A DNA stretch of 64,000 bases from Bacteroides sp. (GTDB lineage Bacteria > Bacteroidota > Bacteroidia > Bacteroidales > Bacteroidaceae): the NCBI RefSeq assembly GCF_028690125.1, contig NZ_JAQVBV010000008.1:1-64000 (forward strand). The letters are read 5' to 3'. Both the position numbers and the translations under genes were made by a program. This document shows, in pieces, positions 28,708 through 37,897 of the stretch. The notes beneath the pieces are model-generated. The model searched no databases, had not been told where the DNA came from, and saw only the letters and a list, made by a program, of their open reading frames with translations. Every line of letters starts with the position of its first letter. The stretch's first letter is position 1.

Positions 28708-29727
28708 TTACAGTGTCACGCGAGAGTATGCAGGCAGTTCAATAGAACAAAAATCTTTATCCAGATACTTGAAATATCCGGTAATCGCAATCATAGCCGC
28801 ATTATCAGTGGTATAACTGAACTTAGGAATAAAAATATCCCAACCATATTTCTCTGCGTGTTCACGGAAAGAGTTACGCAAACCGTTATTTGCAGATACT
28901 CCTCCGGCTACAGCAACCTCCTTTATATTATATTGTTTAGCTGCCTTTCGCAGTTTATCCATCAGAATATCCACAACAGTAGCTTCGAGAGATGCTGCTA
29001 AATCAACTTTATGATGTTCAATAAAATCGGGATCTTCTTTCAACCAGTCTCGCAAAGAATAAAGAAATGAAGTTTTTAATCCGCTAAAGCTATAATCAAG
29101 CCCTGGAATATGTGGTTTACTGAACGTAAATGCTTTTGGATTTCCCTGACGTGCCAATTTATCAATAATAGGACCACCCGGATAACCAAGTCCCATTACT
29201 TTAGAACATTTATCAATAGCTTCTCCGGCAGCATCATCAATGGTCTGTCCAAGAATCTCCATATCATTATAAGCCTTTACTAATACAATTTGAGAATTTC
29301 CTCCAGATACCAACAAGCAAAGGAAGGGAAACTCCGGTTGTTTATTTTCTTCTCCTTCCGCTTTAATAAAATGTGCTAACACATGACCAGTTAAGTGATT
29401 AACATCTATTAAAGGGATGTTAAGAGAACGTGCAAATCCTTTTGCAAAAGAAACTCCCACTAACAAAGAACCCATCAACCCCGGACCGCGTGTAAATGCT
29501 ACGGCACTCAATTCTTCTTTAGTAACACCTGCCCGTTTTAATGCTTCGTGAACTACCGGTACAATATTTTGTTGGTGTGCTCTTGAAGCTAATTCCGGCA
29601 CAACACCGCCATAAGCTTCATGTACAGCCTGACTTGATACCACATTTGACAGCAGATAACCATCCTTGATTACGGCTGCCGACGTATCATCACAGGAGGA
29701 TTCAATTCCTAATATTATTGCACTCAT
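28708..29727 (-). CDS. tsaD: tRNA threonylcarbamoyladenosine transferase TsaD
   Basis: A 339-aa ASKHA-fold enzyme that transfers threonylcarbamoyl to A37 of ANN-decoding tRNAs. It shows the family start ILGIESSCDDTSAAV, the metal-binding histidines in VNHLTGHVLAH, LLVSGGNSQIV, the phosphate loop region GEAIDKCSKVMGLGYPGGP, and GGVSANNGLR near residue 275. Length is typical. It diverges from tamB with back-to-back promoters. Confidence 0.97.
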   Translation of the reverse strand: MSAIILGIESSCDDTSAAVIKDGYLLSNVVSSQAVHEAYGGVVPELASRAHQQNIVPVVHEALKRAGVTKEELSAVAFTRGPGLMGSLLVGVSFAKGFARSLNIPLIDVNHLTGHVLAHFIKAEGEENKQPEFPFLCLLVSGGNSQIVLVKAYNDMEILGQTIDDAAGEAIDKCSKVMGLGYPGGPIIDKLARQGNPKAFTFSKPHIPGLDYSFSGLKTSFLYSLRDWLKEDPDFIEHHKVDLAASLEATVVDILMDKLRKAAKQYNIKEVAVAGGVSANNGLRNSFREHAEKYGWDIFIPKFSYTTDNAAMIAITGYFKYLDKDFCSIELPAYSRVTL

Positions 29728-29751
29728 AAGTCATTAAACTATTAATCGGTG

Positions 29752-29759
29752 CAAAAGTA
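29752..29759 (-). promoter_or_regulatory. -7 promoter element of tsaD
   Basis: The minus strand reads TACTTTTG, a perfect box about 25 bp before the tsaD ATG. A clear -33 box is not seen. Confidence 0.45.
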
Positions 29760-29793
29760 ATGATAAAACTACGATTCATAACGAACTATTTTA

Positions 29794-29801
29794 TATTTTT
29801 G
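29794..29801 (+). promoter_or_regulatory. -7 promoter element of tamB
   Basis: TATTTTTG matches TAnnTTTG. It would start transcription near 29808, so translation must begin at or after about 29810. It diverges from the tsaD promoter 35 bp away. Confidence 0.45.
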
Positions 29802-29896
29802 TTCGCAAAATAAAGTTATCGCTTATCAGAACGCTGAAAAAGACCGTACGTTGGATAGTTGGTATAGTACTTGTTGTCTATATCGGAACTATCGTT

Positions 29897-32800
29897 TTGC
29901 TGAATATTCCAAATATTCAGCGTGCTATGAGTACATTCATAGCTGAAGAATTATCAAAAGTATTAAATACCCATTTGACGATTGGTAGGATTAATATAGG
30001 ATTATTAAACCGGATTATTATTGACGATGTGGTACTGAACGATCAGAACGACAAAGAAATGCTGAAAGTCACCCGTCTGTCTGCGAAATTCGATATTTTT
30101 CCTTTTTTTAAAGGAAAAATATCTATTAGCAGCGTTCAATTATTCGGTTTCAATGTCAATCTGAATAAACAAACCCCAGACTCTCCACCCAACTTTAAGT
30201 TTGTTCTGGATGCTTTCGCTTCTAAAGATACTATAAAGAAAGACAATTCTCTGGATTTACGTATTAATTCAGTCCTGATTCGCCGCGGAAAACTGTCTTA
30301 TGATATTTTATCAAAAGAAAACACACCCGGAAAATTTAATGTAGAGCACATTCAACTTCAAAACATCATTGGAAATATATCCTTAAAAGCATTAAACAAG
30401 GACTCTTTGAATGTAGGTATTAAACGGTTAAGTTTGGACGAAAAAGTTTCCGGCTTTTCCTTAAAGAAGCTGAGCATGAAGCTGATGGCTAACAAAGAAC
30501 GGTTGAATATTGATAATTTTGCAATCGAATTGCCTGAAAGTTCCCTGAAAATGGATACAATCCGTATGGAATACGATAGCTTGGAAGCATTTGATCATTT
30601 TGCAGAAAAGGTTCGTTTTTCGTTCCGTACAATGCCCTCACAAATTACTTTAAAAGATATCTCTCCTTTTATACCCGCTTTAGCACATTTCAAAGAACCG
30701 ATAACTTTGGATATGGAAGTAAATGGTACTGTTGATCAACTAAACTGTTCCCATCTGGAAATTACTGCTGATGACCGGCAATTCCGGATTGTAGGAGATG
30801 TATCACTTCAAGACTTATCACATCCGCAAGATGCTTATGTCTTCGGTACACTTTCTGAATTAACAGCTAATACTCGCGGTGTAGGTTTTCTGGTACGCAA
30901 TTTAAGTTCAAATTACAATGGCGTAGCTCCTGTATTACAACATCTGGGAGATATTAGTTTCCGTGGAGAAGTTTCTGGGTACTTTACAGACCTCGTTACA
31001 TATGGTCAGTTACGTACCAGTCTGGGTGATATTAATATGGACTTAAAGCTGAGTTCTGACAAAGCAAAAGGATCATTTGCCTATTCGGGTGCAGTAAAAA
31101 CTGAAGATTTTGAATTAGGCACAATGTTGGGCAATGATAAACTGGGAGAAATTACGTTTAACATCGATGTTCATGGACAGCACATTAATAAGCAACTTCC
31201 TTCAATTGAATTAAAAGGATTGATAGCTTCTTTAGAATATAGCAGATATAAATATGAGAATATTACACTGGACGGCGTATATAAACAAGGAGGATTTAAT
31301 GGAAAAATTGCATTAGATGATCCGAACGGTTCTATCCATTTGAATGGAGACGTTAATGTTGCTTCAAAAACTCCGTCATTCAATTTCTTAGCTGTAGTTA
31401 CCAGATTTCGCCCCAATGATTTGAATCTGACTCCCCAATATCCTGATACAGAATTTTCTTTAAAAGTGAAAGCTAACTTTACAGGAGGATCAGTTGATGA
31501 GATGATCGGAGAAATAAATATAGATAGTTTAGAATATAATGGTCCAGATAAAAACTATTTCATGAAAAATATGAATATTAGTGCAACTCGACAAGGCGGA
31601 GAAAATCAGCTTAAACTGACATCCGAATTTCTGACAGCAAGCATAAAAGGACATTTCCAATATCATACATTACCTGCAAGTATTCTAAATATTACACGGC
31701 GGTATATTCCATCTTTAGTATTACCTCCCAAAAAATCAATTGAAGCACATAATAATTTTCAATTTGACGTAAACATATATAATACAGACATTTTATCTAC
31801 TATCTTTGATATTCCTCTAACTGTATATACCCATTCAACTTTGAAAGGATACGTCAATGATGCTTTGCAGCGTATTAGGGTAGAAGGATATTTCCCCCGT
31901 TTACAATATAAAGATAATTACATAGAATCAGGAATGATTTTATGTGAAAATCCATCCGATTATATTCGTGCAAGAGTTCGTTTCACTAATTTAAAGAAAA
32001 AAGGAGCTGTCAATTTGTCTTTGGATGCTCAGGCAAAAAACGACAATATCAGCACAACTCTAAATTGGGGAAATAGTGCAGCAACAACCTATAGTGGGCA
32101 GCTTTCGGCTATAGCGAAATTCTTACGTACAGAAGGAGAAAAGTCGCTATTAAAAGCAATAGTTGATGTAAAGCCAACAGATGTCATATTAAATGATACA
32201 ATATGGCAGATACATCCTTCACGAGTGGTAGTCGATTCGGGCAAGGTAGATGTGAACAATTTCTATTTTAGCCACCGCGACCGTTATGTGCGAATCAACG
32301 GACGAATCTCCGAAAATCCCGAAGATACTGTAAAAGTCGATTTGAAAGATATAAATATGGGTTATGTATTTGATATTGCCAGTATATCTGATGATGTTGA
32401 TTTTGAAGGCGATGCATCCGGAACGGCTTATGCCAGTGGAATATTGAAAAAGCCAGTGATGAACACTCATTTGTCCGTAAAAAACTTTTCACTGAATCAG
32501 GGTCGCTTAGGAGATTTGGATATATATGGTGCTTGGGATAATGAGAATAGAGGAATCCACTTGGATGCATCTATCAAAGACATATCTCCTACTCCGTCAC
32601 GGGTTACCGGAATCATCCATCCCTTAAAGCCAGAAAGTGGGCTTGACTTAAATATTGAAGCTAATCAACTAAATTTAAAATTCCTCGAATTTTATATGAA
32701 TTCTATAGCAGATGACATTAAAGGACGGGCAACAGGCAAGGTTCATTTATATGGTAAATTTAAGGGATTGAATCTTGACGGAGCAGTCATGACAGATGCT

Positions 32801-34378
32801 TCTATGAAATTCGACATTTTGAATACGCGCTTTGCTGTAAAAGATACAATCCGTCTGGCTCCTACCGGGCTGACATTCGATCATATCCATATTGCCGATG
32901 TTGAAGGACATTCGGGAACGATGAACGGTTATTTGCATTTCCAGCATTTCAAGAATATAAACTACCGTTTTGAGATACAAGCTAATAATATGTTGATGAT
33001 GAATACCAAAGAATCAACAGATATTCCTTTTTATGGAACGGTATATGGAACCGGGAATGCCATACTTGCAGGAAATGCCATACAAGGGCTTGATGCAAAT
33101 ATAGCAATGACGACTAACCGGAATACAAACTTTACTTATATTAATGGAAATGTTGCTTCGGCTACCAATAACCAATTTATCAAATTTGTAGATAAAACTC
33201 CTCGTCGTACCATTCAGGACTCTGTTCAGATAATGTCTTACTTCGAGCAAATGCAACAGAAACGACAGGCTGTTGAAGAAGAACAAAAAACTGATATCCG
33301 ATTAAATATTCTGGTAGATGCCACTCCGGATGCTACTATGCGTATTATTATGGATCCTGTAGCAGGAGACTATATCAGTGCTAAAGGGACAGGAAATATC
33401 CGAACGGAATTCTACAATAAGGGCGATGTAAAGATGTTCGGCAGTTATCGAATTAGTCAGGGAGTATATAAGTTCAGTTTGCAAGAAGTAATTCGCAAGG
33501 ATTTTGTGATAAAGGATGGGAGCACAATCAATTTCAATGGTACACCATTAGATGCTAATATGGATATTCAAGCTTCATATACAGTAAACTCTGCTTCTTT
33601 GAATGATTTGATTCCGGACGAAGCAACCGCAGCTGTTATTCAACAGCCCAATGTACGCGTTAATTGTATTATGAATTTAAGTGGAATGTTGGTTCATCCG
33701 ACTATAAAATTAGGAATTGAGCTTCCAAATGAAAGAGATGAAATCCAGACGCTGGTACGAAATTACATCAGTACAGAAGAACAGATGAATATGCAAATGC
33801 TTTATTTGTTGGGAATAGGTAAGTTCTACACAGAAAACACACGGAACAGTAACCAGAATTCTAATGTAATGTCATCCGTTCTTTCTTCTACCCTTTCCGG
33901 GCAATTGAATAATGCTTTATCCCAGGTTTTTGAAACGAATAACTGGAATATCGGAACCAATCTGAGTACCGGTGATAAAGGGTGGACAGATATGGAAATA
34001 GAAGGTATTCTATCGGGACAGCTACTGAATAACCGCCTTTTGATTAATGGTAACTTTGGCTATCGTGATAATCCTATGGCAAATACGAATTTTATAGGTG
34101 ATTTCGAAGCAGAATGGCTACTAAACCGTTCGGGAGATATTCGGTTGAAAGCTTATAATGAAACGAATGATCGTTATTACACAAAAACGAATCTTACTAC
34201 CCAGGGGGTAGGCATCATGTACAAAAAAGATTTTGATAAATGGAATGAACTTTTCTTCTGGAATAATTGGAGAATACGTAATAAAAGGAAACAAGAAACT
34301 AAAAAAATAGAAGAGCAACAAACTGATAACATTAGAAAACAAGCAAAATCAGAAATGAAAAGGAAACGTGAAAAGTAA
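29897..34378 (+). CDS. tamB: TamB-like translocation/assembly module protein
   Basis: A very large (1,493 aa from this start) protein of the TamB/AsmA-like class, which spans the periplasm as a long beta-taco bridge for lipid or outer-membrane protein transport. Repeated beta segments run through the whole length, and the C-terminal 350 residues match the DUF490/TamB domain (DATPDATMRIIMDP; GTGNIRTEFYNKGDVKMFGSYRISQGVYKFSLQEVI). The coordinate used is a TTG, the only standard start codon in frame, but the upstream frame is open and encodes TVRWIVGIVLVVYIGTIV, the expected membrane anchor. The true start is probably upstream at ATA 29810 or CTG 29834. A terminator follows. Confidence 0.88.
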   Translation: MLNIPNIQRAMSTFIAEELSKVLNTHLTIGRINIGLLNRIIIDDVVLNDQNDKEMLKVTRLSAKFDIFPFFKGKISISSVQLFGFNVNLNKQTPDSPPNFKFVLDAFASKDTIKKDNSLDLRINSVLIRRGKLSYDILSKENTPGKFNVEHIQLQNIIGNISLKALNKDSLNVGIKRLSLDEKVSGFSLKKLSMKLMANKERLNIDNFAIELPESSLKMDTIRMEYDSLEAFDHFAEKVRFSFRTMPSQITLKDISPFIPALAHFKEPITLDMEVNGTVDQLNCSHLEITADDRQFRIVGDVSLQDLSHPQDAYVFGTLSELTANTRGVGFLVRNLSSNYNGVAPVLQHLGDISFRGEVSGYFTDLVTYGQLRTSLGDINMDLKLSSDKAKGSFAYSGAVKTEDFELGTMLGNDKLGEITFNIDVHGQHINKQLPSIELKGLIASLEYSRYKYENITLDGVYKQGGFNGKIALDDPNGSIHLNGDVNVASKTPSFNFLAVVTRFRPNDLNLTPQYPDTEFSLKVKANFTGGSVDEMIGEINIDSLEYNGPDKNYFMKNMNISATRQGGENQLKLTSEFLTASIKGHFQYHTLPASILNITRRYIPSLVLPPKKSIEAHNNFQFDVNIYNTDILSTIFDIPLTVYTHSTLKGYVNDALQRIRVEGYFPRLQYKDNYIESGMILCENPSDYIRARVRFTNLKKKGAVNLSLDAQAKNDNISTTLNWGNSAATTYSGQLSAIAKFLRTEGEKSLLKAIVDVKPTDVILNDTIWQIHPSRVVVDSGKVDVNNFYFSHRDRYVRINGRISENPEDTVKVDLKDINMGYVFDIASISDDVDFEGDASGTAYASGILKKPVMNTHLSVKNFSLNQGRLGDLDIYGAWDNENRGIHLDASIKDISPTPSRVTGIIHPLKPESGLDLNIEANQLNLKFLEFYMNSIADDIKGRATGKVHLYGKFKGLNLDGAVMTDASMKFDILNTRFAVKDTIRLAPTGLTFDHIHIADVEGHSGTMNGYLHFQHFKNINYRFEIQANNMLMMNTKESTDIPFYGTVYGTGNAILAGNAIQGLDANIAMTTNRNTNFTYINGNVASATNNQFIKFVDKTPRRTIQDSVQIMSYFEQMQQKRQAVEEEQKTDIRLNILVDATPDATMRIIMDPVAGDYISAKGTGNIRTEFYNKGDVKMFGSYRISQGVYKFSLQEVIRKDFVIKDGSTINFNGTPLDANMDIQASYTVNSASLNDLIPDEATAAVIQQPNVRVNCIMNLSGMLVHPTIKLGIELPNERDEIQTLVRNYISTEEQMNMQMLYLLGIGKFYTENTRNSNQNSNVMSSVLSSTLSGQLNNALSQVFETNNWNIGTNLSTGDKGWTDMEIEGILSGQLLNNRLLINGNFGYRDNPMANTNFIGDFEAEWLLNRSGDIRLKAYNETNDRYYTKTNLTTQGVGIMYKKDFDKWNELFFWNNWRIRNKRKQETKKIEEQQTDNIRKQAKSEMKRKREK

Positions 34379-34435
34379 TGCTAGTCAAGATAATGACGCC
34401 ATCCTCCCCATATGATGACACTATAAAGATCAAAT

Positions 34436-34472
34436 GGTGACACTATCCTACACAGATAGCGTCACCTTTTTT
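34436..34472 (+). terminator. Intrinsic terminator of tamB
   Basis: 12-bp stem with one mismatch (GGTGACACTATC 34436-34447, GATAGCGTCACC 34455-34466), a 7-nt loop and six T. It ends 2 bp from the convergent PepSY-like gene's stop. Confidence 0.8.
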
Positions 34473-34473
34473 G

Positions 34474-35307
34474 TTAGAGTATACCCCCCTCAGGTGTAAT
34501 TTTAACTTTCTTATCCGGCATATTATCAGCCTCTAATTCAATAAGATAATAATTCCCTTCAACGTACGTCTCAAAGTATTCCGTATCGTCAATGTGATAC
34601 TGAGGGAATTGCTCACTAATCGTTGTTCCCACTATTACAGGAATTATAATTACATCCCACGAAGTAGATGTCCAAACATTCTCTTTATTAAATACCACTT
34701 CTTTAGAAATTCCTTCATGTATAATATCCACTTCCGTATCTCCGAAGTTTTCTTTATCTACTTCCATAATTCTTGCACCCGGATATTTCTCTTCAATAAA
34801 AGATTTCATTTCGGCAGAAAGTTGTAATACAGGCAAGTGCCCATCTTGGTCGTCATCTGTATCTACCACAGTTTTAATCAAAATGCCATCTTCCGAATAA
34901 TATAAATCAACCTCTTGATTCTGGTTCTCTACCTCAATGACGTATACAATTTCCAGTCCTTGACGTTCAAACATATCCACATCTTCTTTTTTCCAATCTT
35001 TATATTCACTCTTCTCAAATGAGCTTTTTACAGTTTCTGGTAATTTGGAATAAGGAATATCCGTTTCAGTCATATGCCAGATCCCATTCGACGTAAACCA
35101 TGCAGAAATATCATATCCATTGTGGAAGTCTGCCACATAATATCCGGATTCAATTTCCCATTTTACATTACGAGCATTAGGATACTTAGATGCAAAAGCA
35201 TTCTGTAGCTCTACGGGAACAGAGATTGATTCATCATCATCGTTATCACAACTTTGTAAGCTCCAAGTACTTAGAGCAAGTATAAGAATATACAATTTCA
35301 ATTTCAT
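34474..35307 (-). CDS. PepSY-like (DUF2874) repeat lipoprotein
   Basis: A 277-aa exported protein with a lipobox at WSLQSC (Cys20), so probably a lipoprotein. It holds about three copies of a PepSY-like DUF2874 unit: ELQNAFASKYPNARNVKWEIESGYYVADF near 30-60, a more divergent middle copy, and EMKSFIEEKYPGARIMEVDKENFGDTEVDI near 165-195. This fold resembles beta-lactamase-inhibitor protein. The role is unknown. It is cotranscribed with a smaller DUF2874 gene 22 bp upstream. Confidence 0.85.
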   Translation of the reverse strand: MKLKLYILILALSTWSLQSCDNDDDESISVPVELQNAFASKYPNARNVKWEIESGYYVADFHNGYDISAWFTSNGIWHMTETDIPYSKLPETVKSSFEKSEYKDWKKEDVDMFERQGLEIVYVIEVENQNQEVDLYYSEDGILIKTVVDTDDDQDGHLPVLQLSAEMKSFIEEKYPGARIMEVDKENFGDTEVDIIHEGISKEVVFNKENVWTSTSWDVIIIPVIVGTTISEQFPQYHIDDTEYFETYVEGNYYLIELEADNMPDKKVKITPEGGIL

Positions 35308-35329
35308 TTTTGCCTTATTTTAAAATGTT

Positions 35330-35767
35330 CTACATATCAATATCGATCAAATTAAAGTCCTTGTCGAACTTTATTTCAGTCCGATTGGAGAGCTTTACTT
35401 CATATTCTTTTTTATCCCGTTCCAGTTTCAGAATTTTGGTATCCGGATAGTTTGTTTTAACATATTTCTGAATAAGTTCAGGAACAATAGCAACAGGAAC
35501 TGAAGTATATTTGCAATCTACTTCTTTCCAATTACCCTTTTTATCAAATTCCACTTTATTACCATTAGTGAAAATCACTTCATAACTCTTATTCAAAATA
35601 TCACTTTCCATTTTGGCTAAAGCCACTTTACTATCATCAAAATGCCTTTTTATAAATTGCTGTGCCTGTTGTGGCATTTGATTTACCTGAATAGGTTTGT
35701 CATCATCAGCTCTTGCTACAGTTTGCAAAGTAAATAAGCAAACGAATAAGAATAATAACTTTTTCAT
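35330..35767 (-). CDS. Secreted PepSY-like (DUF2874) protein
   Basis: A 145-aa protein with signal peptide (KLLFLFVCLFTLQTVARA) and two DUF2874 repeats (QQAQQFIKRHFDDSKVALAK; ELIQKYVKTNYPDTKILKLE). Each repeat ends in a beta hairpin (VIFTNGNKVEFDKKGNW; VKLSNRTEIKFDKDFNL). The ATG at 35767 is preferred to 35773 for a compact signal peptide. It is first in a two-gene unit with the larger repeat lipoprotein. A near-consensus -7 box (CATCTTTG, minus strand, 35817-35824) precedes it. Confidence 0.87.
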   Translation of the reverse strand: MKKLLFLFVCLFTLQTVARADDDKPIQVNQMPQQAQQFIKRHFDDSKVALAKMESDILNKSYEVIFTNGNKVEFDKKGNWKEVDCKYTSVPVAIVPELIQKYVKTNYPDTKILKLERDKKEYEVKLSNRTEIKFDKDFNLIDIDM

Positions 35768-35938
35768 AATCATTGTTTTTTTATTGGTTTATACTATTAT
35801 CAATCATTTTATAATGCAAAGATGAGAGTAGAATCTGAAAAGAATTGGGAATTTTGAAGAAATTTGAAAAAAAACAAAGGAAATATACTCAATTATATTT
35901 TTTTGATTATTTTAACAACAACTAATATATACATCCTT

Positions 35939-35946
35939 TATTTTTG
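35939..35946 (+). promoter_or_regulatory. -7 promoter element of the NEW3-ABC operon
   Basis: TATTTTTG matches TAnnTTTG. Transcription near 35953 leaves about 44 nt before the ATG at 35997, which supports that start over the TTG at 35958. Confidence 0.45.
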
Positions 35947-35996
35947 CAGGCACAAATTTGACGATATTCATACTAAATAACCATAAGAACTTTTTT

Positions 35997-37148
35997 ATGA
36001 CTATGAGAACAAATTATTTTTTATTATTAGTTATGCTATTGGGAATTATTCCCGCGAATAACACACACGCTGATAATACAACACCTAAAAGCGTGATTTT
36101 GTACACTCCTTACACAAAAATTTCAGTATCGCCAGGAGCTTCAATTGATTACAGCGTTGATCTCATCAACAACACAGATGAACTTGTAGACGCTAATCTT
36201 TCTGTCAGTGGTTTATCAGGCAGTTGGAAGTATGAAATGAAATCCGGAGGATGGAACCTCAGTCAGTTATCCGTTCTTCCGAAAGAAAAAAAGACCTTTA
36301 ATTTAAAAGTGGATGTTCCGCTGAAAGTGAACAAGGGGAGTTATCACTTCGTAGTAACAGCAGGTAATACAAGACTCCCTTTAAGTGTGGCAGTATCACA
36401 ACAAGGTACATACCAAACCGAGTTTACTACCGATCAACCCAATATGCAGGGTAATTCCAAATCAACTTTCACATTCAGTGCTACGCTGAAAAATCAAACT
36501 GCCGACCAACAGTTATATGCTTTAATGGCTAATGCTCCAAGAGGTTGGAATGTCGTATTTAAGCCTAATTACAAGCAAGCAACTTCTGCACAAGTGGAAG
36601 CAAACAGCAGTCAGAGTGTAAGTATAGACATTACGCCTCCTGCTAATATAAAAGCTGGTAGTTATAAGATTCCTGTACGTGCTGCTACAGGTACCACTTC
36701 GGCCGAGCTGGAACTGGAAGTTGTTGTTACCGGCTCCTATCAAATGGAATTGACTACTCCTGAGGGCTTACTAAGTGCAGATGTTACTGCAGGAGATGTA
36801 AAACGAATAGAGCTGGAGGTTAAGAACACAGGATCATCTTTATTAAAAGACATCCAACTATCTGCTAATAAGCCTATTGATTGGGAAGTTTCATTCGAAC
36901 CTTCTAAAATTGAAATGTTAAAAGCCGGAGAAACAGCTACCGTAATTGCCGTTTTAAAAGCATCTAAAAAAGCATTACCGGGTGATTACGTAACTACCAT
37001 GATGGTTAAAACTCCTGAAATAAATACAGAAGCACAATTTAGAATTGCAGTAAAAACTCCAATGATTTGGGGATGGGTAGGTGTATTGATAATTATCGTT
37101 TCTATAGGTGTCGTATACTATCTGTTCCGTAAATATGGAAGGAGGTAA
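35997..37148 (+). CDS. NEW3-domain membrane-anchored protein of an ABC exporter
   Basis: A 383-aa protein with signal peptide (NYFLLLVMLLGIIPANNTHA) and three Ig-like beta domains of the NEW3/alpha-galactosidase-associated type (SPGASIDYSVDLINNTDE; NVVFKPNYKQATSAQVEANSS-type units; AGDVKRIELEVKNTGSS). A C-terminal helix (GWVGVLIIIVSIGVVYYLF) with basic tail KYGRR anchors it, so the bulk is periplasmic. The next gene, an ABC ATPase, starts 2 bp after it stops. It is probably a substrate-handling accessory of that exporter; the substrate is unknown. Confidence 0.85.
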   Translation: MTMRTNYFLLLVMLLGIIPANNTHADNTTPKSVILYTPYTKISVSPGASIDYSVDLINNTDELVDANLSVSGLSGSWKYEMKSGGWNLSQLSVLPKEKKTFNLKVDVPLKVNKGSYHFVVTAGNTRLPLSVAVSQQGTYQTEFTTDQPNMQGNSKSTFTFSATLKNQTADQQLYALMANAPRGWNVVFKPNYKQATSAQVEANSSQSVSIDITPPANIKAGSYKIPVRAATGTTSAELELEVVVTGSYQMELTTPEGLLSADVTAGDVKRIELEVKNTGSSLLKDIQLSANKPIDWEVSFEPSKIEMLKAGETATVIAVLKASKKALPGDYVTTMMVKTPEINTEAQFRIAVKTPMIWGWVGVLIIIVSIGVVYYLFRKYGRR

Positions 37149-37150
37149 TT

Positions 37151-37897
37151 ATGAGCGAACAGGTGATGATCGTACTTACCGATTTGACTAAACAATACGG
37201 TAATTTCACTACTGTAGATCATATTTGCCTAACTATTCAAAAAGGAGAGATTTTTGGTTTATTGGGTCCGAATGGTGCTGGGAAGTCTACCACAATTTTA
37301 ATGATGTTGGGGCTAACAGAACCAACATTAGGTACAGTAGAGATTTGTGGTATAAACTCGACAACACATCCCATTGAAGTAAAACGAAAAGTCGGTTATC
37401 TGCCCGAAGATGTAGGCTTTTATGATGATATGACAGGATCGGAGAATCTAATTTATACAGCTCGTTTAAATGGTATTCCCGATACAGAAGCAAAAACAAA
37501 AGCTGCTGAACTGATGAAACGCGTTGGTTTGGCAGATCAGATGAAAAAGAAAGCTGGAAAGTACTCTAGGGGAATGAGGCAACGTTTGGGATTAGCTGAC
37601 GTACTTATTAAAAATCCGGAAATCATTATCCTAGATGAACCGACTTCGGGTATTGATCCTGCAGGTGTTCAGGAATTTACCGATTTAATCCGTTTTTTGA
37701 GTAGAGAGGAAGGACTTACTGTATTATTTTCTTCTCATCATCTAGATCAGGTGCAAAAAGTTTGTGACCGTGTAGGATTATTCAGTAGTGGTAAATTGCT
37801 TGCTCTGATTGATATGGCAGAACTGAAAAGCAAAAAACAGGAATTATCTGATATTTACAATCATTATTTTGAGGAAGGAGGAAACAGACATGAATAA
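37151..37897 (+). CDS. ABC transporter ATP-binding protein (CcmA/NodI type)
   Basis: A 248-aa cytosolic ATPase: Walker A GPNGAGKST (about residue 38), Q-loop region VGYLPEDVGFYDDMTG, signature YSRGMRQRLGLA, Walker B IIILDEPTSGIDP and H-loop SSHHLDQ. It powers export with the next gene's permease. The stop overlaps the permease start (ATGAATAA), a coupling overlap of 8 bp. Confidence 0.95.
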   Translation: MSEQVMIVLTDLTKQYGNFTTVDHICLTIQKGEIFGLLGPNGAGKSTTILMMLGLTEPTLGTVEICGINSTTHPIEVKRKVGYLPEDVGFYDDMTGSENLIYTARLNGIPDTEAKTKAAELMKRVGLADQMKKKAGKYSRGMRQRLGLADVLIKNPEIIILDEPTSGIDPAGVQEFTDLIRFLSREEGLTVLFSSHHLDQVQKVCDRVGLFSSGKLLALIDMAELKSKKQELSDIYNHYFEEGGNRHE

